A DNA stretch of 37,960 nucleotides from a virus, in the IMG/VR virus record IMGVR_UViG_3300020202_000164, positions 1-37,960 of that record, one strand, 5' to 3'. Shown piece after piece: positions 1 through 7,326 of the stretch. Each line of letters begins with the position of its first letter. Within the stretch, counting starts at the first letter, position 1. The notes below the pieces were generated by a model that had not been told where the DNA came from, made no database searches, and saw only the letters and a program-made list of their open reading frames with translations. Made by a program: the position numbers and the translations under genes.

Positions 1-2365
1 TACCAATCCCTGCGCTACTCGCTGCGCTGAACTGAGCCGCAGAGGTTCCATCTGGTGAACCGATGAACGAAACAGTCCCCGAGGTTATATTGGACTGTAT
101 AAGGTATGAGCGTTGCGTACCTGTGTCCAGCTTCCCAATAAGGCTTTGAGTGGTGGCCGTGAGGCTGTCTGGAGCAGCGTCGTAAATCATTTCTATGTCA
201 CCTGTTATGTCAAGAGCGGACTTGTCATCAGTCATAACATAGTTGCCGTTGACACCAGGCAAATCCACATAGGTGTCCTGTTGTACAAGGGCATTACCCT
301 TATTAACCCAGACATTGCCGTAAGCGTCCGTCCAATATGTTGCCAGTCCTGCCTTAGTTCCAGCGGTTGAGGATACGACAGATAATAGTGCTCCTGAGCG
401 TCCAGACAACAGCAGTCCATCTTTACCCACCGCCGTTGAACCTATACCAGAGGGTAGTGTTAGTGTTCTGGCTACGGTGGTATCAACCTCTAAGCCTGAA
501 AACGTGTTTGAGCCTGTAATGGTCAGACCACCGGCAGAGGCGGCTACGTTATATCTCAGTATTCCGTAAGTTTTGCCACCACCAGCGAATGTTCGTGTAT
601 TCGCACTCGCATTGCTCAGCACGAATGTCGCTTCGTCAGCATCGACGGTAGCAGTCGATGTGAGACTCACGAAGGTCTGCGTCGCCGTCGTCGTGAACGT
701 GGACACGCTGGTGCCGAACAAGAATGTCGTTCCGGCGCCTCCGACGAGCTGACCTCCAAACGTCAGCGAGCTTGAGCCGAAGTTAACAGTTGCTCCGCTT
801 GATACCGTAACCGTAGCCGCCCAGGAAGCCGTGTAATTTGCGGTGTTAAATGTACCAGATGCAACCAAAAAGGTATTGGTTGTACTAGTAAAGTCGCTAC
901 CAAGCGAGTATGACCCTGTAGTTGAGTTAATCTGCATTGCTACGCCGATGGCTACACCATTAGTCGTAATCGTGTGCGACCCTCGACCAATAAATACCCA
1001 CAAACTACCGGAAGCGACGGTTACACCCATTCCCGAGGCAAGCGTTAAGCTACCTGTCATATTTGATGTTGTGTTCACGGCGCTCGCCATACGTAAGGTC
1101 GTGCCCGTAGCTCCAGTCCAGTCGATATTTCTACCTAGACGCGGCATGTCTGTCGTAACAGTTTGTGTTGCGCTAAAGGCAGAAGCGATAACTACGTCAT
1201 CCTGACTGAGGGGCACTCGGCTTGTCCACTTCGTCACATCAGACCAGTTACCACCACTCGTACCTTGCCATGTTTGTGTTGTGCTAGGCGTGAAGGTAAT
1301 CCCAGAGTTCCCCGTGTTATCTCCCGAATTGCCCGTAATCGCAGATAAATTCCAGCTTGCCGCCCCCGCTCCTGTGATGTCTCGCCAGTCCGAATTTGAC
1401 GTGGACACTGCCGCTGCGGTGATTGTTCGACTTGTCCCAACTGTAAATGAGGCTACTAATAATCGGTTATTCGTACTATTTCCATTAGCTGTGAATGTAC
1501 CCGTAACCGTTACGTCTCCACCTAGTGTTAGGCTGTCTGTCTTAACGGCTGTTCCGGTGCGGGACAGGTTCGTCACAGTTGTGGGCGCTGCGATTGTGAT
1601 GAGGGAACCACCGGCTCCCGTAATGTTTAGCGTCCCGTAGACGACACCTGAACCCGCCGCCGAACTGCCGTGATTAAATATGGCGCTCGAGCCAGTCAGA
1701 TTGATTGTGCTCGATGCGCCAGACATGGTGAATCCCGTAGCGGTTTGCACCGTCCAGGCCGTGTTGGCACTAGTCATCGTCAGAGACGACGTTCCAAGGG
1801 TCAATGAACGTGTGGTGCTGTTTGACGACGAAAACAGCCCAGAAGTTACAGTCTTACTGTTCGTATCAAAATGTCCTGCGGCAAGAGTAATCGTTGCTGA
1901 ACCTCCGGTAGCCGTAAGGTTGTCTTGCAGTGTCCACTTACCGCCTGCGGTAAAGAAGGTTAGGCCGCCCATAGTCTTGCCAGCCGTAGTAATTGGCCAG
2001 CCAGCTCCACCGTTGTCCGTAGTAGCATTGAAGCGAATAGCACTTAATGAGCCAGCATTGTTATAGGTCATCCCAGAGGACAGGGTAAGCGCTCCGCCTG
2101 AAGCGTCTCCTATCGCCAGTCCTGGGGAAGCGTTACTATTGGTAAAAGTGCCCGTAAAACCTGTGAAGTTCAAGGAACGGCAGACCGCTTGTAGGGCGGT
2201 GGCGCTGGTCGTGATGGTTCCGGTGCCACTGTTAGCGTCAAAGAATACGTCGTCGGCAGCAGTAGGAACTGAAGAACCGCCAGCACCTCCAGAAGTAGCA
2301 GCCCACTTAGTTCCGGCAGTAGTGTCCCATGTGGCTGTGCCGCCAACCCAGAATCTATTCGCCAT
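1..2365 (-). CDS. Tail fibre / adhesin-like virion protein, N-terminal 788 residues (runs off left edge)
   Basis: The reading frame is open from ATG at 2365 to the window edge, so the C-terminus is missing. It begins MANRFWVGGTATWD, an opening I associate with beta-rich phage fibre proteins. The body is very rich in Gly, Ser, Thr, Asn and Ala, with short hydrophobic strands at regular intervals (for example TLGGDVTVTGTFTANG), which suggests a right-handed beta-helix or stacked beta repeats. The last visible 100 residues contain ALDITGDIEMIYDA, then SLIGK, then TSGTVSFIGSPDGTS, which looks like the start of a LamG/concanavalin-type binding domain. A likely role is host-surface recognition. It is the last gene of the leftward late run, 7 bases after the preceding gene. 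The fibre assignment is inferred from composition and position; the exact fold is not certain. Confidence 0.75.
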   Translation of the reverse strand, partial: MANRFWVGGTATWDTTAGTKWAATSGGAGGSSVPTAADDVFFDANSGTGTITTSATALQAVCRSLNFTGFTGTFTNSNASPGLAIGDASGGALTLSSGMTYNNAGSLSAIRFNATTDNGGAGWPITTAGKTMGGLTFFTAGGKWTLQDNLTATGGSATITLAAGHFDTNSKTVTSGLFSSSNSTTRSLTLGTSSLTMTSANTAWTVQTATGFTMSGASSTINLTGSSAIFNHGSSAAGSGVVYGTLNITGAGGSLITIAAPTTVTNLSRTGTAVKTDSLTLGGDVTVTGTFTANGNSTNNRLLVASFTVGTSRTITAAAVSTSNSDWRDITGAGAASWNLSAITGNSGDNTGNSGITFTPSTTQTWQGTSGGNWSDVTKWTSRVPLSQDDVVIASAFSATQTVTTDMPRLGRNIDWTGATGTTLRMASAVNTTSNMTGSLTLASGMGVTVASGSLWVFIGRGSHTITTNGVAIGVAMQINSTTGSYSLGSDFTSTTNTFLVASGTFNTANYTASWAATVTVSSGATVNFGSSSLTFGGQLVGGAGTTFLFGTSVSTFTTTATQTFVSLTSTATVDADEATFVLSNASANTRTFAGGGKTYGILRYNVAASAGGLTITGSNTFSGLEVDTTVARTLTLPSGIGSTAVGKDGLLLSGRSGALLSVVSSTAGTKAGLATYWTDAYGNVWVNKGNALVQQDTYVDLPGVNGNYVMTDDKSALDITGDIEMIYDAAPDSLTATTQSLIGKLDTGTQRSYLIQSNITSGTVSFIGSPDGTSAAQFSAASSAGIG

Positions 2366-2372
2366 CTGTTAC

Positions 2373-3377
2373 CTACTTGTATGCTAAGTTTACTGTGATT
2401 TCGTTGGCGGCCACTGCTCCTGTATCGGAGTCGGCTACGCCAGTCGTTAGCGCCAAAGCTATGCCTATTGTAAATTCTATGCCTGGAAGCCCTATTGGAA
2501 TGTTCGTACCTGCACCGGCCGCATTACCGGGAATGAGAAAAGTGTGAACTGGAACATCTGTACCCACTACAGGGCTAGACGCCTTATTGTAGATTTTCAA
2601 ATAACGAGCCGAAGCGTTGATATTACCTGCAGATATGTTATATAGCGTACCTGCTGAAGCCTTGACGCTGGTTGCATTAGTCGTAGCGGCTGAGACTAAC
2701 TTAAAGGGGGTAGCACCACCGGTTGCCATTGCTGAGATAGTGCCTACATTCGTACCGTCAGGATTGGTTACCCTTAGCGTGTTCGGGAACTGGGGCTTCA
2801 TGCGAGTAGCAGTCTCGATTGACTCTAGTTGCTCGGAGATTCGTTTCCACGCATCTAATAATTCGGAGTTGTCGGTCTCAGGTATCTCAACTTTGGGGAT
2901 TTTCTTAATCGCTGAGTTAAAGGCGTCGGGAATATCTTTCTTTAGGATGCGCTCGATACCTCTCAGGTCAACGTCAGGGGGACTCACGTTGACCTGGGGA
3001 GCATCCACGTTCACTACTGGTTTTACGTCCTTGGCCTTCGCAGCAGCCCCTACAGCCTTCTGCAGCTTCTCAACCGCCTCAACTACAGGTGTGGCGTAAT
3101 CAGGCATTTCAGGGGCTTTCTGTTGCCTAAACTCTAAGATAGCCTCCTGCATATTCTTTAGAATCTTAACGAAGTCATCACCCGTAACATGGTCAATAAT
3201 AAGGGTTTTGCGGCCAGGGTCCTTGTTCTGGTCGTCCATGATACCCAGCATCTCCTGGGCCATAGCTGCAATGTCTTCTAAGGTTTGGAGTTGCTTAACG
3301 TCCTGCTGCCACTTCTCCAGTTTTTCACGTTGTTCCTCTGTCAGTTTGCTTTCGTCAAGTCTTGGTTTTTTGTCCAT
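2373..3377 (-). CDS. Putative virion accessory protein with coiled-coil N-terminus and beta-rich C-terminal domain
   Basis: This 334-residue protein has a charged helical N-terminal half (many E, K and Q in residues 1-110) and a Pro/Val-rich linker (VNVDAPQVNVSPPDVDLRGI). After another helical stretch there is a beta domain over roughly the last 125 residues (VSAATTNATSVKASAGTLYN, then ARYLKIYNKAS). That last domain resembles small structural domains seen in many uncharacterised phage virion proteins. I chose the ATG at 3377 because it overlaps the upstream stop as TAATG, the standard coupling in this genome. An in-frame TTG lies four codons upstream. Its place between head genes and a fibre suggests a head-decoration or fibre-attachment role, which is inference. 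Confidence 0.65.
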   Translation of the reverse strand: MDKKPRLDESKLTEEQREKLEKWQQDVKQLQTLEDIAAMAQEMLGIMDDQNKDPGRKTLIIDHVTGDDFVKILKNMQEAILEFRQQKAPEMPDYATPVVEAVEKLQKAVGAAAKAKDVKPVVNVDAPQVNVSPPDVDLRGIERILKKDIPDAFNSAIKKIPKVEIPETDNSELLDAWKRISEQLESIETATRMKPQFPNTLRVTNPDGTNVGTISAMATGGATPFKLVSAATTNATSVKASAGTLYNISAGNINASARYLKIYNKASSPVVGTDVPVHTFLIPGNAAGAGTNIPIGLPGIEFTIGIALALTTGVADSDTGAVAANEITVNLAYK

Positions 3378-3619
3378 TATCTTACCCAACGGAGGTAGCG
3401 CCGGAACTCTTCAGCCCGTAGCATCACCTCTCTATCTCCTACTTTAAGTATAAATATACCGTCTTTTTCGGCAGCTTCGTTCATGTTCCAAATCATTTCC
3501 ACCTTGTCTCCGGTACTGTAATTCAGCAGTCTAGCCCGGTTAGAATCACGTTCAACGATGACGTCATAAGTGGACTTATTGTTCGGACGCAACTTTTGTT
3601 TCGTCTGTATCTTTTCCAT
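3377..3619 (-). CDS. Hypothetical small protein (80 aa)
   Basis: The likely start is ATG at 3619 (MEKIQTKQKLRPNN). A longer frame exists upstream, but it would run back through a strong terminator hairpin. The protein is basic at the N-terminus and then alternates hydrophobic and charged residues in a compact beta-like pattern (TYDVIVERDSNRARLLNY, then GIFILKVGDREVML). Its stop overlaps the next start as TAATG. I do not recognise the family. It lies directly after a terminator and a TGTGCTAAACT promoter-like element, so it may start a separate transcript with the downstream virion genes. Confidence 0.6.
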   Translation of the reverse strand: MEKIQTKQKLRPNNKSTYDVIVERDSNRARLLNYSTGDKVEMIWNMNEAAEKDGIFILKVGDREVMLRAEEFRRYLRWVR

Positions 3620-3635
3620 TGTAGAACCTGATTTT

Positions 3636-3646
3636 AGTTTAGCACA
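3636..3646 (-). promoter_or_regulatory. Candidate extended -10 promoter (TGTGC-TAAACT)
   Basis: On the minus strand TGTGC is followed directly by TAAACT, an extended -10 (TGn) arrangement that matches other candidate promoters in this genome. No convincing -35 is seen 17 bases upstream. It would start RNA just ahead of the gene at 3619. It overlaps the U-tract of the terminator just upstream. Confidence 0.35.
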
Positions 3647-3674
3647 AAAGGAAAGCGCCAGCATAAGCTGACGC
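3646..3674 (-). terminator. Rho-independent terminator after the capsid-gene cluster
   Basis: Read on the minus strand, an 8-bp stem (GCGTCAGC / GCTGGCGC, one G-U pair) with a TTAT loop is followed by TTTCCTTTT. It lies 29 bases past the stop of the 151-residue gene and would end or attenuate head-gene transcription. Confidence 0.75.
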
Positions 3675-3702
3675 AATCCCAAGCGGAAATATCCTGTTTA
3701 GG

Positions 3703-4158
3703 TTATTTCTTAGAACTCTTACGAGAGCGAGAAGTGTCGCTGTGCTCTTCGGCCTGAACCTCGTTTGCTGGTTCAGCGTCCTGCTTAGCTGCTGCAACTT
3801 CTTTGTCAGTAGCGAAACGAGGGTCTTGGTCCTGGTTTCCGCCTTCTGGCACACTCTTGTAAGCTGGTTCGTCAAGTCCTGTTGGGCGAACTTCTGGGTC
3901 TCCAGTCTCTTCGCCGTCAGCGTCGATAGCGTCCCAAGGGCTGTTGTGAGCGCCTTCACCATCAACAAGGACTTTGCTAACATCACCACCAACAGCTACA
4001 AGGTCGTGACCTTTTTGAACTGGGCGGTTAATGTTTGGGTAAACAGGGGCTTCTTCGCCGCCTGCAACCTTCACTGCTTCTTTCAAGTCTTCCTCAGTGT
4101 CGGCGAAAATTGTCTTGCGACCGCCGTTCTTGAGGTCAACTGTTTCAGAAAAACTCAT
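3703..4158 (-). CDS. Hypothetical acidic virion-region protein (151 aa)
   Basis: The protein starts at ATG 4158 behind a good ribosome binding site (AAGGAGTAACAC). The first 60 residues look folded (KTIFADTEEDLKEAVKVAGG). The rest is polar and low in complexity, rich in D, E, G and P, and ends in a basic SRSRKSSKK tail. This resembles small, partly disordered head-associated proteins. It follows two other small genes directly downstream of the capsid gene and is followed by a terminator. Its function is unknown. Confidence 0.6.
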   Translation of the reverse strand: MSFSETVDLKNGGRKTIFADTEEDLKEAVKVAGGEEAPVYPNINRPVQKGHDLVAVGGDVSKVLVDGEGAHNSPWDAIDADGEETGDPEVRPTGLDEPAYKSVPEGGNQDQDPRFATDKEVAAAKQDAEPANEVQAEEHSDTSRSRKSSKK

Positions 4159-4161
4159 GTG

Positions 4162-4362
4162 TTACTCCTTATTTTCTATTACTTCTAGCTTACCGTGCAG
4201 GGGAGTACTTAAGAGAGTGTTCAGCGCTTCGCCTTTTTTATGGGCTTCCAGCACTGTTCCCTTAAGTACCCTCGGGTCATTGGGGTCCCTGGCTAAGTGG
4301 AGCGTAACCTTGGGCTTGTCGCCAAGTTCCTCAGTTTGTGGGTCCACATCAGCCTGACGCAT
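4162..4362 (-). CDS. Hypothetical small protein (66 aa)
   Basis: The ATG at 4362 overlaps the upstream stop (TAATG), so the gene is translationally coupled. The sequence is highly charged with short hydrophobic strands (PKVTLHLARDPNDPRVLKG). It ends three bases before the next start and lies in the head-gene cluster. I do not recognise a family. Confidence 0.6.
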   Translation of the reverse strand: MRQADVDPQTEELGDKPKVTLHLARDPNDPRVLKGTVLEAHKKGEALNTLLSTPLHGKLEVIENKE

Positions 4363-4559
4363 TAAATGTTCTTCCCGCCTGCTACTTGTGCTACAGACCT
4401 AGCGGCCGGTAACAAAGTGGTTGCTGTTCCTGCCTGAGCAGTCATGTTCTTTAGCGTGTAAAGAAGTTTCTCCTCAAGCTTACTGTCGTTGTGATAGGCA
4501 GTAGCGTCAACATTGACTGCTGCTGCTATCAGTTCCATTTCTGCTCTACTCCACGACAT
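4362..4559 (-). CDS. Hypothetical small helical protein (65 aa)
   Basis: It starts at ATG 4559 with a clear ribosome binding site (AAAGGAGAATATA). The sequence is Ala-rich and predicted helical (AEMELIAAAVNVDATAY, then KLEEKLLYTLKNM). It is the first gene after the major capsid gene and is coupled to the next by a TAATG overlap. A head role is plausible by position only. Confidence 0.6.
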   Translation of the reverse strand: MSWSRAEMELIAAAVNVDATAYHNDSKLEEKLLYTLKNMTAQAGTATTLLPAARSVAQVAGGKNI

Positions 4560-4578
4560 TATATTCTCCTTTCAAAGA

Positions 4579-5442
4579 TTAAGGAGCGGTTGTGCGGGTT
4601 AACTCGATGACAGCAGAAGCACGTTCTACACCGACACCGTAGATGGTGTGCAGGGCGGTCTTCCAGCCCAAGGCGTCAACTGAGTATTCAGCTTCAAACC
4701 GAGGAGCTTGCTGCTTAGCGATGCTAATAGCGTCACGATGGAAGAACAGATTACGTCCAGTTGTGCTGGTTGGCACGTTCTGGGAGTGGTAAAGTTCCAT
4801 TCCATATACGTTAGCTACTAGACCAGTACCGCCGTTAACAGCCAGTCCGGTCTTACCAGTCTGGTCGTAGGCGGTGTATTTGTTAACGCTTAACAGGTCA
4901 GCCTTAGTGTTGTTACCGATGATACCTCGGCGGCCTTCCTGCGGTACGTTAGCAGCGTCAAAAGCTGTAACAACGGCGATAATATCAGCGTCGTCAACAG
5001 CAGCGCCACCAGCGACAGTTGTACCGGCTGAAGCGTAAAGTGCTAACAGGTCGGTGTCAATCTGACGAGCGAGGGCTTCTGCCATTCGCTCCTGGAAAGC
5101 TTGCTTAAGGTCAAAGGTAGCCTGTACTCGGGCGATGTCTTCAATAAGGACACCGACGTAGTAGTGCTTGTCAACTGTCAGCGTTACTGGCGCACCTTCA
5201 GGTGAGTCATAAGTAATGTTGGTGCTGGCAGCTTTGGCACGGGCGTTAACTGCTGCTGTGAATGGGATGTTGAGGACGTCACCGCCACCCTTCATCAATC
5301 CACTGCGGTCCTTTACGAGCTTAGCGGCTTGTAGCGCTCTGTCGAAAGGTTGTGCAATTTCCCGTGTCCATATCTCAGGGATGTACTGAGATGTTTGAGC
5401 AATAGCTCGAGTTACATTCGAGCCAGTGGTTGGATTAGCCAC
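4579..5442 (-). CDS. Major capsid protein (HK97 fold)
   Basis: This 287-residue protein has the layout of an HK97-fold coat protein. An N-terminal segment (YIPEIWTREIAQPFDRALQA) precedes the E-loop/P-domain region (DVLNIPFTAAVNARAKA, then DKHYYVGVLIEDIARVQA). A long spine helix follows (FQERMAEALARQIDTDLLALY), then an A-domain (RRGIIGNNTKADLLSVNKY) and a C-terminal strand region (VDALGWKTALHTIYGVGV). It lies directly after the acidic scaffold-like gene, the usual phage order. The start appears to be GTG at 5442 with only a weak GAGAG ribosome binding site, which is odd for what should be the most abundant protein. Length is typical of small HK97-type coats. Confidence 0.9.
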   Translation of the reverse strand: MANPTTGSNVTRAIAQTSQYIPEIWTREIAQPFDRALQAAKLVKDRSGLMKGGGDVLNIPFTAAVNARAKAASTNITYDSPEGAPVTLTVDKHYYVGVLIEDIARVQATFDLKQAFQERMAEALARQIDTDLLALYASAGTTVAGGAAVDDADIIAVVTAFDAANVPQEGRRGIIGNNTKADLLSVNKYTAYDQTGKTGLAVNGGTGLVANVYGMELYHSQNVPTSTTGRNLFFHRDAISIAKQQAPRFEAEYSVDALGWKTALHTIYGVGVERASAVIELTRTTAP

Positions 5443-5468
5443 GTTAAATCTCTCTTTCTAATTTTAAA

Positions 5469-6257
5469 TTATTGTTTTGGAGGTTTCATGCCGATGGCTG
5501 CGTACAGCTCCTCGGTGGTCATCTCCTCTGGTGGTTTGGTTAAGTCTAGTCTTTTAGCGGAGCTACCATCTGGTCTAAGACCTGTGGAGGCGGCTTGCTT
5601 AGCTACGTTCTTAACCGTTTGGGCGTTTTTCTGCCCGGCAATCTCTTCTACTAACTCCATGTTAGCTTCAACGAAATCCGCATAGCTCATATCTGCGCTT
5701 CTCACTGTCTGGGTGTCGGGGTCGAAACCTGACATTTTTAAGTACCAGGTGTTCATGGCGTCAGCTACGGCTGGATGAAACTCTTCCGAATTCGGGTCTA
5801 ATATCGGGTACTTCTTCTCGACTACAGGGGCGTCTATTTTCAGTGACGTCTTCCAGTCGATGAATTCTGCCCGTTTAAGTCCTTCGTTGTATTGGCTCTC
5901 ACCATAAGTTCGACGGTCGTTCTCTAAGGTATTTACCACTTCGTCGTCGGCGTCGAGTGTCTGGCGGTAGTCCAATGCTTCAGGTTGTTTGGGAGGTTGC
6001 TGCTGCTTTTGACGGGGGTCTCCGTACTTGGCAAGCAATTGTTGAATCCGCAGTTGTTCTCTTCTGCTAGGTGGCGCAGGTTCTTCGGTCGTGCCTTCTT
6101 CCTGTGGCTCTTCTGCAGGAGCTTCTGCTTCTTCGGTATCTGGTTCAGCCTGTTCCGTCGGCTGCTCTTCAGCTTCGGGTTCAGGGGCTTGAGGTTCAGT
6201 TGGCTGTTCAACGACCTCCTCATCCTCTGTTACTGGATTTTGTGGTTCGTCTGCCAT
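5469..6257 (-). CDS. Capsid scaffolding protein
   Basis: This 262-residue protein starts at ATG 6257 (ribosome binding site AGAGGAAGT). Residues 1-65 are almost pure E, P, Q, A and T and strongly acidic. A Gln/Pro-rich helical segment and a middle domain containing LDPNSEEFHPAVADAMNTWY follow. The end is charged (LTKPPEEMTTEELYAAIGMK). Composition, length and position immediately before the coat gene are what is expected of a podoviral/HK97 scaffold. A C-terminal coat-binding helix would fit the last 30 residues. The assignment rests on context and composition, as scaffold sequences are poorly conserved. Confidence 0.75.
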   Translation of the reverse strand: MADEPQNPVTEDEEVVEQPTEPQAPEPEAEEQPTEQAEPDTEEAEAPAEEPQEEGTTEEPAPPSRREQLRIQQLLAKYGDPRQKQQQPPKQPEALDYRQTLDADDEVVNTLENDRRTYGESQYNEGLKRAEFIDWKTSLKIDAPVVEKKYPILDPNSEEFHPAVADAMNTWYLKMSGFDPDTQTVRSADMSYADFVEANMELVEEIAGQKNAQTVKNVAKQAASTGLRPDGSSAKRLDLTKPPEEMTTEELYAAIGMKPPKQ

Positions 6258-6315
6258 ACTTCCTCTTTTCTGACCTCGTTTACATCCGGTCGGCGATGTT
6301 TATTTCATGCCACGT

Positions 6316-6337
6316 ATAACGGCGGCAGGCCCGTTAT
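6316..6337 (-). promoter_or_regulatory. Inverted repeat at the 5' end of the scaffold/capsid mRNA
   Basis: ATAACGG and CCGTTAT form a perfect 7-bp stem around an 8-base GC-rich loop. There is no U-tract, so it is not a terminator. If the candidate promoter just upstream is used, the hairpin is the very 5' end of the transcript and could stabilise it. Confidence 0.45.
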
Positions 6338-6339
6338 GC

Positions 6340-6600
6340 TTATAATACCACTTTGCGAAAGACAGGCAATCCCTCGTCGTCCGTTCCCTCTAATATATAG
6401 TCGGTTGGAATCGTCTGTACTAGGCGGCCCATATCCGTCATTCCCTCTAGTTGGTTGCCTTTAAGGGTCCAGGAGTTGGGTTTGAGCTGTTTCATATTTT
6501 GTGCCAGCTCGTCTTCGGTAATGTGGGCAACAGCGTCAGGAGGGGTAAGGTTTAGTACCTTCCTATAGAAGTCTGTATCGGGGTGAAAATATCTACCCAC
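6340..6600 (-). CDS. Hypothetical small protein (86 aa)
   Basis: The start is GTG at 6600, one base after the upstream stop, with no clear ribosome binding site of its own, so re-initiation is likely. The sequence is well mixed and looks folded (DTDFYRKVLNLTPPDAVAHI, then LEGTDDEGLPVFRKVVL). It sits between portal and scaffold, where small connector or head proteins are common. No family recognised. Confidence 0.6.
   Translation of the reverse strand: MGRYFHPDTDFYRKVLNLTPPDAVAHITEDELAQNMKQLKPNSWTLKGNQLEGMTDMGRLVQTIPTDYILEGTDDEGLPVFRKVVL
6342..6369 (-). promoter_or_regulatory. Candidate promoter for scaffold and capsid genes
   Basis: On the minus strand TTGCCT is followed after 16 bases by TATTAT, with TGG directly before it (extended -10). 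It lies at the end of the upstream 86-residue gene, about 85 bases before the scaffold ATG. Confidence 0.4.
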
Positions 6601-6601
6601 A

Positions 6602-6988
6602 CTAGCGACCCTTGGTGTATAGAGGCAAAGGACTCATATACTTAGGTTTGGCCGACTCATCGTATGGAATGGCCGCATAACGGATTGGAAACCGACCTCC
6701 GGTCTCCCATCCTACATTTCTTACGCCCTGCCCCGTTGGGTCATATAGAGGTGGTCCACCTACGAATCGCAGAACAGAAGAGCCTGCTGGTTGATTCATT
6801 ATCCGACCACCCCTACCTATCGTAGGTAAATTACGTGTTGTTAGTGTGGATGGTAGTGTCGGAAACTCATTTATTGGCCATGGTTTTTGTGGAGGTAGAG
6901 GTCTCATCACAGTCTGATATGTTCGTCCCTTATCAAAGGGGCTGACTTGAGCCGATAGTGCTTCTATTTGTTTTAGTATGCCTCGCAT
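6602..6988 (-). CDS. Hypothetical Pro/Gly-rich protein (128 aa)
   Basis: ATG at 6988 follows the preceding stop by two bases. After a short N-terminal helix (ILKQIEALSAQVSPFD) the protein is rich in Pro, Gly and Arg with little helical character (PLPPQKPWPINEFPTLP, then VGGPPLYDPTGQGV), so it may be extended or bound along another virion protein. It lies in the portal-scaffold interval. Function unknown. Confidence 0.55.
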   Translation of the reverse strand: MRGILKQIEALSAQVSPFDKGRTYQTVMRPLPPQKPWPINEFPTLPSTLTTRNLPTIGRGGRIMNQPAGSSVLRFVGGPPLYDPTGQGVRNVGWETGGRFPIRYAAIPYDESAKPKYMSPLPLYTKGR

Positions 6989-6990
6989 AA

Positions 6991-7326
6991 TTATTTACCT
7001 GACTTTTGTTTAGCATCCTCTTCGACGGCTTCGTTTGCTATCTGGTAACTGTTTAACAGAGCGTTGAATTCGGCGATTACGGCGTTGGCTACTACCCAGT
7101 CTTGGGGTGTGGGCAGGACGCCTTCTCTGACGTCTCTTCCGTCCGGCAGGTGGGATTGGTAGAACTTAATCCGGTCTTCGCAGTGTTGCTTGATTCTGGC
7201 GAACTCTGAACTACGGCTATACTTAGCCATCTTCTTTTCTTCTAATAGAGAGGTTTCGTCTACTTGCATTTGCGGCAGTTCTACCCCTGTGTCATCACCT
7301 GTGATTATGTTTTGTGGTCCTGGCAC
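6991..7326 (-). CDS. Hypothetical helical protein coupled to portal (111 aa)
   Basis: GTG at 7326 overlaps the portal stop as TAGTG. An internal ATG (MAKYSRSSEFARIKQH) 32 codons later could be an alternative start, but the overlap favours the GTG. The middle and C-terminal parts are helical and charged (SEFARIKQHCEDRIKFYQSH, then VANAVIAEFNALLNSY). Directly after the portal, it may be a small head-assembly factor. No family recognised. Confidence 0.55.
   Translation of the reverse strand: MPGPQNIITGDDTGVELPQMQVDETSLLEEKKMAKYSRSSEFARIKQHCEDRIKFYQSHLPDGRDVREGVLPTPQDWVVANAVIAEFNALLNSYQIANEAVEEDAKQKSGK

Noticed and set aside
843-2547. Several plus-strand frames of 60-130 codons across the first fibre gene
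   Set aside because: They lie opposite a continuous minus-strand fibre frame with typical composition, lack ribosome binding sites, and have Val/Pro/Ala-rich sequences that come from the antisense of Gly/Thr/Asn codons.
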